Source of the DNA: Bisporella sp. PMI_857 | Taxonomy: Eukaryota > Ascomycota > Leotiomycetes > Helotiales > Helotiaceae | Direction of reading: 5' to 3' | DNA: 64,000 nucleotides | NCBI GenBank assembly: GCA_021307315.1 | Contig: JAJSPD010000049.1 | Coordinates: 62,001-126,000 of the forward strand | Part shown: in pieces, positions 22,001 through 33,408 of the stretch | Numbering within the stretch: the first letter of the stretch is position 1 | How the letters are laid out: each line of letters opens with the position of its first letter | The notes under the pieces: model-generated | The model's database searches: none | What the model was told of the DNA's origin: nothing | What the model saw: the letters and a program-made list of their open reading frames with translations, nothing else | Made by a program: the position numbers and the translations under genes

Positions 22001-23866
22001 CATCAATCCATTTACATGGAGCTTCGCGGTCATGCTTGGCTATCGTTCTATGCACGATATCTTCCTCGACCACCCAAATCGACCCATCGCCATACTGTCG
22101 CTGAACGCCTAGCATAGATCGATCTACATCTCAGTATTCACTCTTCTCCGAGGAGCGTCTATTTTCTTCAACGGGAGAATGCAAACCACAGTCTGGGACG
22201 AACTCTGCCCATAGCCTACACTCTCGAACATGAGCTCTCCTTCCGCATCTTATTTCATGACCATGCAATCACACTTTGGCTATTTCTTCAACGCTTGAGC
22301 AGATTCCAAATTTGACCTATGGGGTCAAGAGAAATGCTATAAGTTTTAAAGCTCGCCATACTCCTAAGTTCATCCAGCTTCCATAGTATAACTCTTTATT
22401 CAAGATTTCCTTTCGCTTCCCTTTTCATATGCGTCGGCCTCTCTTCATGGCTTATTTGTACTTAAAACAGCACACAATACCACTTGCCTCTGACACTGAT
22501 TGACTTTTCACTTGCATTATTATGGAGTTGCTATGTGTTATTGACATCTGCTTCCTAAGTTATGACGTCAATGCCTCCGTGCCCAGATCTAACATACAGG
22601 TTCTTATAACTACTGCAGCAGCATATCAAGTATACATTTCGTATTTACTCATGAAGCTGACTAGAGTCATATCTTCAAAAATGCTAGATCTCGATTCAGC
22701 CTCGCTCATAAAAATATGGCTGGTAGACAAATTTGCATGCGGAGGCTTGCCCGTTTACCACGAATTGATAATACAGTTTCCGATTAAATACCATTCACTA
22801 TGCTTTAGAGATACTTTCAGCAAGTTTTGTACTTGCTTATCATCTCCATACTTACCAACAACATGCATCAAGCAGGCGAGCGCATTCTCTCTCTTTTCAT
22901 TATGTATTGTCAACGACGAAAACCGAAACAATTGGTACCAGGCTTCAACTCCGTCGATTTCGTCCCACACAGATATTGCAAGAGTATTTGCTTTGGTCGC
23001 TACTTCAACTTCCAAGTGAGAATAAAAAAATTATAGCGGCGTCGTCGGCCAGCTAAATGTGGTCCTAAGAAACCGCCAAGCGTTCGCTTAGATTACCCCA
23101 CGACGCCGCCTTGAGCAGATAATACACTCTCACAAGCTTTCCAAGGATGGAGTTAGATTTTGAGCGTACCAGAAGGTATTATACCATCAAGATGTCCAAG
23201 AGACCGATAAAGCAGCATGGCTGGATTCTTAGGAAGGAACTCCGTAATAAACGGCCTGAAAAGCCCTTTGCTTTGACTTGATTTTCGAGGTTGGTTCTCA
23301 AGGTTGGTAATTTACAGCTTAAAAAGCAACATATCCTGACGCAATCTCTCATATATGACGTTTTGAATCTGTATAATCCCCCCCTCCCCCTCCTCCCAAC
23401 TCGATTTTCGTCAGCATATTTTGCGCTGAGCCTTGCGGATGCCTGAAAGCCTCGTAAGATAATAACGTAAAGCGCTAATTGTATTGAAACCATGTTTAGG
23501 TGGTACGAGTCCGAGGTTCCGCACAGCGCGGAAACAATACTAATGTTGTGGTGGTGGGACTTGAGGTGAGGCACCGGCCTGATTTTTCAGTTCCCCTTCT
23601 GCCACAATAGCAGCTAATATCCGCGACCCAAAATACCAACTATATTCATAATAGTACACAACAATATATTTGGTATTGTTTCTACCAAATTTAGTCATAA
23701 TAGTAACTTTGTTTTACACTATCTTTTCTTAGGAAGGATATATATCCACCACCTTCCTCCCCTCTCGTCCTCATTTCTCTTCAGACCAACTACAGATATA
23801 ATCTTCAACTGATCAACAACCAAGAAAATTCACTTGATTGGTAATACCTTTCTACAGCGAGCCGAA
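22001..23866. other. AT-rich region with possible further relic fragments
   Basis: There is no intact gene here. A coding-like tail in one plus-strand frame at about 23038-23112 reads RRRRPAKCGPKKPP...YPTTPP and ends in TGA, as if it were the C-terminus of a lost gene. The 165-codon frame at 22522-23019 has no family resemblance. A 10-bp inverted repeat lies at 23036-23109. The last 200 bp form the promoter of the gene at 23867. Confidence 0.4.
23036..23109. repeat. Inverted repeat, 10-bp arms
   Basis: GCGGCGTCGT (23036-23045) is repeated inverted as ACGACGCCGC (23100-23109) around a 54-bp loop. The arms are far more GC-rich than the AT-rich surroundings. They also fall inside the coding-like tail described for this region, so the symmetry may reflect Arg- and Thr/Pro-codon use rather than a mobile-element terminus. 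No target duplication is visible. Confidence 0.4.
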
Positions 23867-25970
23867 ATGGCATCAATCCTAGACAAGGTCTTCATCCGCG
23901 ATGTAGATTCGGTTCGCCGGGTCATCAGCGGTTTGGAGTATAACCTCATCAATACAATCATAACCCCACAGGAACCCGCCATCACCGAGCTTACAGCCCT
24001 GGAGGCTAAAGCTGTTGATTTCAGTGAGCAACCTGAGAAACCCTAGACATAAAGTCACTGACATCACTGGAAATAGTTATCGGCGCTATTCGAACAAACC
24101 AGGCACATACCTTGCTCCTGGAGAGCACCATCCGCTTTATCGGATCAAAGTCTATGACAGATTCCGGACTTCTAGCAGCCACACAAGACTATGTCGGCAT
24201 TGCCCCTTCTAACGTTTTCTCTACACCAGATGCATACGCTGACGACTATAATGCTGCGGAACGTGCCTATCGGGCGAAGATTGGTATTGATATCTTCCGC
24301 GTAAAGACACACCTGATGGAAATCGTAAGACTCTCCGTATAGCGTCATCAGTCTGCTAACATTGCCTAGGCTCCTGGAGCATATTATCCTATCACAACCT
24401 CCACATCAAAACGGGCACAACTGGACAACTACTGTGATCGTTACGATCTAGAGCCCCGCGATCTCTCACAACAAGATATGGAACGCATCCGCACCGGACT
24501 AGCACTTCAGGCTCCAGTACCACAGCCACGAATAGCATCATACGCAGGTGTTAACCGAAACCCTGTGGACAGCCATCCAGTTCCAGCACGACTTAATGAG
24601 ACCATTGCGCCACCTTGGTATGTCTTGTTTCGTCCATTGACCCTTTATCACAATACAGTGTAGATTGAGCCAGAGAGTAATCTCAGCAACCTCCTCATCT
24701 TTGTTCTTCAACCATGCAAGCCATCTTTTTTTCATTCCAGCACTTAGTTATTTTCACACGATCATATGCTAACTGGATTGGCAGGGACTTGGAAAGCCAG
24801 AACCTTATTAATGCGGCTAACAAAGCAAGAGATGCTCAAATTGCTGAGGCGAAGAAAGCTCAAGCTAACGCCGAAAAGTTTGCAAGGCAGGCTAACAAGA
24901 GAATTGCCGACTGGAAAGAAAAGGTTGCTACCGCCCGTGGTCGAGATGATGGTACTCAAACGGATGGCCCACTCGTTAAGCAAGTTGGAACCCAAACCAA
25001 TTCAGTTCAGATTGATGCAACTCATGATGCCGTTCAAGGTGTTGTAGCTCACACTGCCAAAGGCCAAAACACTTCTGCTCAGTCTGGTCTCCGTCGTTCT
25101 ACAAGAAATACCTCAAAGCCAGCAACTACAGCAGAGCCCGCCTCTGTTGTACCTACAATATTAGGCTCAGCTCAATTCAGTACGGCACAGAATATGGTTG
25201 CTCCATTGACCAGATCTGCCTCAGTCCAAGCAAACGAGACACAAAGCATCTCTATCACAACTACCAGACCGACTTCTCCTCAAGCTAGTCTTCCACGAGC
25301 CTCAGGTGGTCCATCTATGAAGCCTATTCTAGCTCAAACTGGAACAACCCGAGCATCTACCGCGCGAGCTACTAGGTCTGCCTCAAAGTTAGCCGGGCCT
25401 GTACAAGCATCTGCACCACGGCCTATCCCAACCCAAGCCGGATCATCAACCACTTCCAAGAAGCGGGCTCGATCGGAGGTGGAAGCAGATGACGAATTGG
25501 CTGAATCCACTGTTGCACCAGTCGCCGGCCCCGCCACAGCTCCCAAGTTAAAGAGACGTCGTAAAGAGAACCTCTACGATGCAGAGACAGACCCCGAGCT
25601 ATCTGATGAGATACAGAGCCCAAAGAAGAAGGCGCCCGCAAGAGCAAAGACGATTGCCAAAGCTAAGGCCAATACTGGAGCTGGAGCTGCGACTGATACC
25701 TCCCAGAGCGGAAAACGAGGCCGTTTCAAGCCAGATGACGAGAGAGCCCAACTTGAGATGGTGGGTAAGCGCCAATGCAACTGCTGCTATGGCGTTTTCG
25801 ATTTGGAGAATTTCAGAATGCATACAACGAAGGGGGTTACCAAGCGTGTTTTATATTGCCAAGATTGCCAGGACAAGAAAGCAACTAGTCGAAAGGTCAA
25901 GCGAGAGGGAGGGCAGGCAGAGGGAGGAGATAGAGAGGAAGAGGTAGGGGGAGATGAAGAGGGTCAGTGA
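23867..25970 (+). CDS. Orphan four-exon protein with a C-terminal four-Cys motif
   Basis: Four exons, 23867-24023, 24077-24324, 24370-24617 and 24785-25970, join in consistent phase with canonical donors (GTGAGC, GTAAGA, GTATGT) and NAG acceptors, giving 612 residues. Residues 1-~210 look folded and mainly helical (ILDKVFIRDVDSVRRVISGLE, LLLESTIRFIGSKSM). A short coiled-coil-like helix follows (AANKARDAQIAEAKKAQANAEKF), then ~260 Ser/Thr/Ala/Pro-rich residues with several basic clusters (TSKKRARSE, PKLKRRRKE, SPKKKAPARAK), which look nuclear. The C-terminus has QCNCCYGVFDLENF...VLYCQDCQDKK, a CxxC-x(n)-CxxC arrangement that could bind zinc and faintly recalls the Stc1 domain of heterochromatin factors. 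I do not recognize the family. It is intact although its neighbours on both sides are decayed. Confidence 0.75.
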
Positions 25971-26849
25971 GGGACTGGGAGGAGGCAGAATTTGTTGCGA
26001 GGCATGTGACTTTGAGCTCCAGAGGAGGCTCATCTTGCTTTTAGCTATCATATTAGGTGATGCTCCAAGATTTCCATACCCGGGAAGCTAACCACATTAT
26101 GCATTTCGTGTTGATCACGAAAGATTGATATTAGATGATAACAAGAACGATAATTATTACAACGAGTTGATTAAAAGCCAAGTTTTTAGTATGATGCAGA
26201 AAGCGATACTAAGGTTCATGAATGTAGACCACTAAAGTCATTAAATCTGGCCAAAGCAGACAGGGGAGAGCCAATAATGGTTCTGGCCCATAATCATAAG
26301 AGGCAGTAGTCTCTCAAGGAAGCTCCGTGAGCCATATCCACAAGCAGACCGTCGTGTTTAAGTTGGAAGAGGGCTTGCAAAATCGATTTTCTGTTATTTC
26401 GTACCGAGACTTCCGATCATAACATACCTTACGAAGAACGTAGCGGATTCCTCAAAGTGGAGATAGTGGGTAGCTCATGATGTTGTCCAGGTAAGTCAGG
26501 CTAAGCAATCAGATTTCCTTGATCAATGATGTTTTCTCAACCAAATAAATACCTCGCAATAAGATTTATTTGGGTGGAGATTATCAGGTGCCAGAACGCA
26601 CTGCTGCAGGTCCTCTTCAGCAATGAACAAATAAGTAATGCAGATACGGGTATAGGGGGCATACAATCAAGGCTTTGTTGCTCTTTTATCTACATCTCCG
26701 GCTCTCAAAAGCTTTGGCATGAAGAAAAATAGAATTGACACAGGAATATCCTAAATTGATAATTGTGACTTTCTCTTCTGATAACGTAACATATCTTTTA
26801 AAGCTAATACCCACACAACTGAACCAATCCGTCTGACTACTTTACTACA
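25971..26849. other. Intergenic, 879 bp
   Basis: AT-rich sequence between the orphan gene and the kinase relic. A 68-codon frame at 26526-26732 shows no family resemblance. I see no other feature. Confidence 0.4.
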
Positions 26850-28626
26850 ATGCCGCCAAGAAGAACTGCTGCTGATGTTGATACATGGGATGAGCAGGCT
26901 TACGTACCGGATCGGTCTCCCGCTCGTCCCAGAGCCTCAATAGAAGTCTATCAAAACATTTTACCGGCCCCACATTCTCCACGATTCTTAACTTTCGCTG
27001 AAGCCCAGTGGAAGGCATGGCCTGACCGCTCATAATACTGGCATAAATTAGATCCTGGAGCTTGGGAGGGTGTCAACGCCATGGGATAGGGCTCAAACGG
27101 AATAGTAGTTAAATTTTAAAGAGTAGGACGCGGTCCTGGGCCTGGATTTCTCGCTGTTAGGCAATCGAGCATTCGCGATGAATACTTAAAATGGGAGTCC
27201 TATTTCCTATTGAAGATCATGGAATTTGAAACATTCCATGCTATAAAGATTTATAAAGGTGATCATACAATGAGCACCTTTATGTGAAATACATAGTTGT
27301 CTTGTTACCTTTAAACTCTTGCTAATTTTGGAGAGTAGGATACCATGAAGAACCAGGAACTGGTGCCTCATCGTCTAGAGGTCGCCTTCGTTATGATGTA
27401 CCTTGAGTAAGGAGAGTGCGAGCTAATCCTGAAGAATATATCTCTCGGATATTTGTAGAATTCTGCTAAGGTGGCGGCGTGGCAAACACGTTTGAAATTT
27501 AAGGCTTAAGTAAGAACGTACACAACCAGGGTGCCTTCAAAATCGTACCGATCTGCAAGGTAGTAACGCGCTGAATGGTATCTTATTTCTCTCGGAAGAA
27601 TACATCTGGCTTTTGGTTAGATGTATGGGAAAGGCGTTGCTTATTCTAGAGTGCGGAAACGAGGATCTAGATTGTTTGCGTCTTGGGCAAATGGAATCGC
27701 TCATTTCTATCCCAAGCTAGAAAGCAGCGGGAAATCCATTCAATCCCTGAACAGGGCTTAGAAATCAAGCAAGTTAACCTATCCAAAGTCCTGGTTGGAG
27801 ATATGGATCCTGGTGGCAATGATCCTGACCAAGCTCAGCACTAAAAGTGGAATGTTTTCAAGGCTTGTGCAACCAGGGCATATTCCTTCATAAAATCATA
27901 TTAACTATGAGTTTAACTGGAGATTTTGGGCTCGCTCTAGATATCCCAGAAAACGTGGATACTTGGCGAGGTCCTTAAAAAGCTCGTGGCATGCAAATAC
28001 AGGTCTGCCGACCATTATATAACGTATCCTTAAGCACAGGCCGGCAGTTCGAGCGATTACTTATATACCAGTTAGACTCCCACTTTGCCTTATTTGCTGA
28101 TGTCTATGACGTGTAGTGTTAACTGTTATTTAGTGCGGAGAGCAACTTAGCCATTTATGGCTCCGGTGAGTGGTATCCATTGGTAAATCTGACTTCATAG
28201 TTCTAATACAGAACCAGGAACAAAGACTTCACAAGCCATACTTTAAATTCGTAAAAAGAATTCCCACATGGCAGCATGCCCACCCACAACGTAATAAAAT
28301 CGATCTAGAGACAAACGTATGGAGTACTGAATCTATCTTGTACCGATGGATGAAAATCGATAGTGAATACGTGCTTGACAAGCTCGTTCTGCACTGATTT
28401 TCGCACCACAGCCTTTCGAAGCGACTTGGGACCAATTATAGCCAGGCTTTGGTACACCTTCTGTTCGAAATTCTAGCATATGATAAAAATGAACGTCCCA
28501 CACCGGCGGGAATAACAAGAGAAGCGGATAGAATCCTGGCTATATATGATATGACAAATTCTAATCAGGTCGCCAACACTGTACCGCAAGGAGAGCCACT
28601 TTTCACCGGAACAGAAGCTACATAGA
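26850..28626 (+). pseudogene. Decayed protein kinase-like gene (RIP-like)
   Basis: A clean first exon starts at ATG 26850 (MPPRRTAADVDTWDEQAYVP) and runs 61 codons. Beyond it, kinase landmarks appear in order but are broken by stops and frame changes. A glycine-loop remnant M-G-stop-G-S-N-G-I-V lies at 27081-27118. FLLKIMEFETF and IKIYKGDHT follow near 27200-27268, HEEPGTG near 27344, PEEYISRIFVEFC near 27428-27466, and a catalytic-loop-like IKQVNLSKVLVGD at 27764-27802. DFGLALDIPENVDTW is at 27922-27966, and the C-lobe end LAYDKNERPTPAGITREADRIL is near 28468-28533. Several stops (TAG 27087, TAA 27841, TAA 27976) fall where Gln codons would fit, matching C-to-T change at CpA as made by RIP. 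This is a former Ser/Thr kinase-like paralog of the kind abundant in plant-associated ascomycetes. Confidence 0.75.
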
Positions 28627-29847
28627 GAATTGGAAATTCGTGCACTTGTTTTAAGGAAAGAGATAGTTTCCCCCATTTCATACACCAGTACCTAATGTCC
28701 CACTCGGCTGCCAGATGCTTTTACAAATCCTCGGTGCAGAGCGCGGTTTGCGCGAATTACTACTGGCGATTTACCTGGTTCATGGATGCTGTAGTGACAT
28801 GGTTATTTTATATGGGCATGAAGACACTGCTTATTTGGAGAGAAAACAAGGTACGTGCTTATGGTCAATCAAGATATACTTTGGGGTTGTCTGTGCTGCA
28901 CATGGCCATAATTGAAATTTAAGTGACGGGCCATAGAATAGCTATTGGGCTACGTAAGAATGCAATCAACAGATGTAGAGTGCATTCATTCTTCCAGCTG
29001 TAGGTTTGAAGAGCTGTGTCGTATGCGTAAATAATGAGTGATAAAGTTACAGCGAAGTCTTTGTTAGTTTCTGGTTTTTGCTTGCTTAATTACGTTTCAA
29101 GGAAAAGAATCGTCGCTCTCAACAACATTCTTGGTGCTCATTCATCTCGTCACGCAGATATAGCTTTTGCGAGAATTTCGCTGTACATTGGCTGCGTAGA
29201 ATACCTCTCGACCGCCACCGCCACCATCATGGCGGGCCCTTTATCTCAGCTTCAGATCAATGACGATTAAATTATACTTGCTATGATGAGGGAAAAATAA
29301 GAAGAGGCATGGCTTATATGATCGGAAAATTAGTGTGGTCCTGGACATCACTAACTGGGAGCCTATGTCGATTGCTAAACCTTATACGAATAAAATTGAG
29401 ACGACTTTGTAAGAGAAGAAGGTAAGTTATGATAGCTGCAATTCTAGAGGCAATACAGGTGGTACTACTACACGGCAGCTGCACTAGCAGACCGGTTTGA
29501 ATGTCCAAAGATGAGCATCAGCATATCCAAAGGCTCTCTCAAAGTTTCCAGAATACAGGAACTCGGCCACAACCAAATTAAGAACAGAGGCGTTCGTTTT
29601 AGCACTTATGTAGATATGTAGGCGAGCACAAAAACTAGCACTCGCATAGATGTGATCGTTGTGGTATTGCAGCCTGACTAAAACCCTACTATGTCTATCA
29701 GCTTTTGGCATCTCCGGAAGCTTCTGCTTCAGATATGATACACCCGCCGTCTATTCGTGTCCTATTCATTACAGATAGTGGATACAGGTAAATTTGTACA
29801 GAAGGTGGAGATTTTACTATTCTCCGCTGGAAACCTTAAATGTGGCC
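28627..29847. other. AT-rich region, 1.22 kb, no intact gene
   Basis: A coding-like stretch (QMLLQILGAERGLRELLLAIYLVHG) begins near 28711 just after the kinase relic and may be its continuation or another fragment. Stops end it at about 28912. A GC-rich (CCACCG)n-like bit lies near 29210. The remainder is AT-rich and shows nothing else. Confidence 0.35.
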
Positions 29848-31267
29848 TTACTTCCGCCGCTTGAGAGTCTTTATAGCCATTTCTATCAGACCTTCCTTTG
29901 CTTCGCTCTCTGGGAAGTATTCTATCGCTGCAATGGCCCTGTTGATGTATTCTTCCGCGAGGGCTCGTGTTTGCTCTAGACCGTCACTTTGAAGGACCAA
30001 TTCCCTTGCCTGTCGTGTTGTTAGTAAACGGTCATTATTTGGGCAGGTAAGGCCTTACTCTGCTAACATCTCCTCCCTGACTGAACTTTCTCCCTACTAG
30101 GTTGCCCAGTTCCTTATTATTCTTCCATGCGAACAATAACGGTGCAGTTGCAAGACCCAATTCTAGGTCTGCACCCGCAGGCTTCCCTAACTCTGCTTCG
30201 CTGACAGTATAATCTAACATATCATCCACCAATTGAAATGCCAAACCCAAATTCTTCCCATAAGAGTATGCAGCTTCAACAGTCCCAGCATCTGAATCAC
30301 CTAATAATGCTGTCGCACGACATGATTTCGATATTAAACTTGCAGACTTCAAATATGTTTTCTGCAAATAGTAGCTGATTGTTTCCTCCGTCCACTTTGG
30401 ATTCTTTTCATCCGATGAGGTATTCTTCAATTGCATGAATTCTCCCTCGACCAAATTCGCAATCACGGTAGCTAGAAGCTCCGTCACTTCAGCGTCCCGA
30501 AGGCGTGCTAGGCCAACAGATGCACGACTAAGCAAAAAGTCCCCTGCCAATACTGCCATTTTGTTTCCAAATTCTAGATTTGCTGAGGTATTTCCGCGCC
30601 TCGAAGTTGAGTGATCGATGACATCGTCATGAAGAAGTGAGGCTGTATGTATGAGCTCGGTGATTTCAGCCAGCCGGCGCTGAGAGGGTAATATATCGCT
30701 GTCCGCTGCCGAATAACTAGATTGCTTGCTCGCTAGCGGGTTTAGTGTGGGTGAGTCAGGATTGACGTCTGAAAGAATTGAATTCGGAGATATAGGAGCA
30801 TCGATATCAATCGGGTTATGTTGACCGTTATATCTGGGGTGTTTAGGGGCTAGTGCTGTCGCTCGAGACATAAGAAGAACGATCATAGGTCGCACATGTT
30901 TTCCTTCTCCCTGTGTATAATATTTTGCAACTGTGTCTAGAGATGGATGCCCAGAGCCCAGAAGTTGTCGTATGTTACCAGTCAGGAACTTCATCTCTTT
31001 CGCAACCATTCTTAGAGGATCTATCGTGATATTGCCGTTGCTTGCTGCTTTGGAAGTGGCATTTGAGAAGACATTGGATGCGACCGAAACAGCTTGAGCC
31101 CATGTTGATTGGCACCTTCGAGCAGAATATTGGTGTCTGGAGCTCGCATGGGGTAGGGTCGTATACCTTATTGCCAATTGACATCTTGAACACGTCGGAA
31201 AGAGCTGAGAACTGGTGGGATTTGAGGCATTGAGGAGCAGCGAAGCCCTCAACGACTGGGACCTCAT
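29848..31267 (-). CDS. COQ1: Mitochondrial polyprenyl (hexaprenyl/decaprenyl) diphosphate synthase, Coq1
   Basis: Exon 1 (31267-30059) and exon 2 (30009-29848) join in phase 0 over a 49-nt intron (GTAAGG donor, ACAG acceptor), giving 456 residues. The first ~55 residues are rich in Arg/Ser and lack acidic residues, fitting a mitochondrial presequence. The trans-isoprenyl synthase core then shows GKHVRP (residues 122-127), the first Asp-rich motif LLHDDVIDHS (DDVID 214-218), the GNKMAVLAGDFLLSRA block, and the second Asp-rich motif QLVDDMLDYT (DDMLD 348-352) followed by GKPAGADL. A ~50-residue insert (about 145-193) precedes the first motif, as in fungal Coq1. It makes the polyprenyl tail of ubiquinone at the inner mitochondrial membrane. 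It is divergent with VMA12. Confidence 0.95.
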
Positions 31268-31580
31268 GTCACTTCAAATCCGAGGATTGATAACAAAAGA
31301 ACCTTTTAGAAATATGAATGTAACATCGAGTTCAGGATGTAAGAACAAGCGCGAAGAAAGAGGATTTATCCGATCTTCTGGGCACAATAGTTTAGATATT
31401 TGGTCATAAACCAAAATATTGATGCCGTAGATTTCCGACTGATAAATTATCCTAGTCGATATTCGGCTGGAACAACGTTATGCCGAAGGCAGCTATGTCG
31501 AAGCTTAAGCTTCCTTCAGTTATTGAGCACGCCTACTTGTCCTCCCTCTTTCATGTCATGACGTGAACATATTTGAGGAC
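31268..31580. promoter_or_regulatory. Shared COQ1/VMA12 divergent promoter, 313 bp
   Basis: Only 313 bp separate the two start codons, so both genes must be driven from this segment. I see no clear TATA box close to either start. Confidence 0.5.
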
Positions 31581-32573
31581 ATGGTGCTTCTTACGATAAC
31601 GCCAACGATACTACAGGCTCTGACGAAGCTCCAGAGTCTGCCTGAAAAACCTAGTGTAGAATTAGTTGCCAAACTTTCAGGCACGGCGCAACTCCCACGT
31701 ACGACGAACGAGAAAGAAGTGGCTTCCGCAGAAGACTACCATGGAAAGGATTCTGCCGATGCCACAATTGATAATGAACAATCACGAGATCGGGATGTGT
31801 CGGGGAAGAGGCGGCTCACCAAACAGTCAGCAGTTGAGCCATCTTTATCAGACCCCAAATTAGGCAATCCGATATCTCACGGCCAAATTATAGATTTATC
31901 GAAGGCACTTAAATGTCTGGAGGCGAAGCCAAACGCTCTAGATACCTTATTGCGTGGATCTAAAGTCTATGTTCCTCCTCCAAAGCCAAAACCAGAGCCG
32001 GTACATATATACCATCCAATTTGCGACTATTTGCTAACGATAATCTAGACAGCAGAATACAAAGCTCTGATGGCACGCCTCCGCCATGAAGAAGACGAGC
32101 GATCCTACCAACGGATGATCAATCCTCCAACTCCCATGGAAACTTTCGCCGAGCGCTTCCCCCTCTCCTCCGCAGCACATGCGTTTGCTTCTGCTCCAAG
32201 ACCCTTGGATAACGAAGTGGATGATGAGATAACATACTCGGATGTAGATCGGCAGATAGCACTCATTTTTAACGTCTTAATAAGTGTATTTGCGTGCGCA
32301 GCTGCCATATGGATAGTGGCAAAGTGGTGGAGCACACCGATGCGGCTAGCACTGAGCTTCAGTGGCAGCATGTTAGTTGGAATCGCCGAGGTTGTGGTAT
32401 ATTTGGGGTATGTTCGGAGGGTTGGTGAAGCGAAGGGCAAGGAGAAGGCTATAAAAGAAGTCAAGGAGGTCGTGAGAACCTGGGTGGTTGGATGTACCGA
32501 AGAAGATGCACCGATCAAGGTTGAGGAAGAATCATCCTCGAACGTTCGAAGGCGTAAGATGGAAGCTGGGTAA
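31581..32573 (+). CDS. VMA12: V-ATPase assembly factor Vma12 (TMEM199-like)
   Basis: Exons 31581-32000 and 32049-32573 join in phase 0 over a 48-nt intron (GTACAT donor, GCTAACG branch, TCTAG acceptor), giving 314 residues. The N-terminal half is charged and contains GQIIDLSKALKCLE and LDTLLRGSKVYVPPPKPKPEP. The conserved segment after the splice, TAEYKALMARLRHEEDERSYQRMI, is the signature of the Vma12/TMEM199 family. Two membrane helices follow (IALIFNVLISVFACAAAIWIV and the LALSFSGSMLVGIAEVVVYLGY region), then a charged cytosolic tail. Vma12 sits in the endoplasmic reticulum membrane and, with Vma22, assembles the V0 sector. The start at 31581 follows a GTG-initiated open frame and is the first good ATG. 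Confidence 0.88.
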
Positions 32574-33408
32574 AGTCGAAGCTATAATAATGAAATATGC
32601 TCATAAGACCCAACCATATCGATCGTCCTCTAATTATCTCATTAATTCCTTATTATCCGAGACATGAGTTCCCTGTCAACCAACTTTAATGCGCTTGTTC
32701 CGAATCGTAAACTGCTTTGCTATTTGATTTTCACGCTTTTGGACCCTTTTTATTGATTAACTAAATAATTCGTAGCAGTAGAAATGAATACTCCAGATTT
32801 GAGTGACTCGGTTCCCACTGCTCATGTAATCCTTCAACGCTCATACCTCGTTACTTACTAATGCGGAATAAGCTTAATTCTAGGTCATCAACGCACATAC
32901 ATCTGAAGGCAATAAAAATTTGCAAATTTTATGGATATATTGACGCCACAGGTCAATACTAGAGTAGAATTGCTTCTTCGAGAAGCCTAAATGTTGTCTT
33001 CGCTGGTTGCGTAATTAAGCTGATGGATTCCAGGTTATTATAGGTTTGTGCTTTGAAGAACTTCGTGAGAACAGAGCCGCCCGGAGATCAGTACTCGAGC
33101 TTTTCTGTGGCCCCCTGTGGTACTTATCTGTTTTCGAACAGGGTCTTAAAAGGATCCCAAAATCTGGCACTAGAGTTCACAACAGCCAGATATCTTTGAA
33201 GGATGAAAGGTACTTGATTGCTTGCTAACTCCAGTTTTATGTTTTTGTATGTCCCAAGCTAAAGCCGAATATACAGATCCAATAATTCCAAAATTTCCCA
33301 TACAAAATACACCATCCCGATGCAGTGGTTCCCAAAACGCCATTAGCCATACTCCGCAGCCAAACTCCTAGCCGCTATGCTTCAAATTCATTGCTTATGA
33401 TGGATCGC
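32574..33408. other. Convergent intergenic region, 835 bp
   Basis: AT-rich sequence between the convergent VMA12 and the secreted-protein gene. It contains only a 60-codon plus-strand frame (33046-33228) without resemblance. No RNA or repeat is seen. Confidence 0.45.

Noticed and set aside
22522..23019. 165-codon plus-strand frame as a new gene
   Set aside because: It is AT-rich, with hydrophobic residues scattered without domain pattern, and overlaps an open minus-strand frame; no homology is recognizable.
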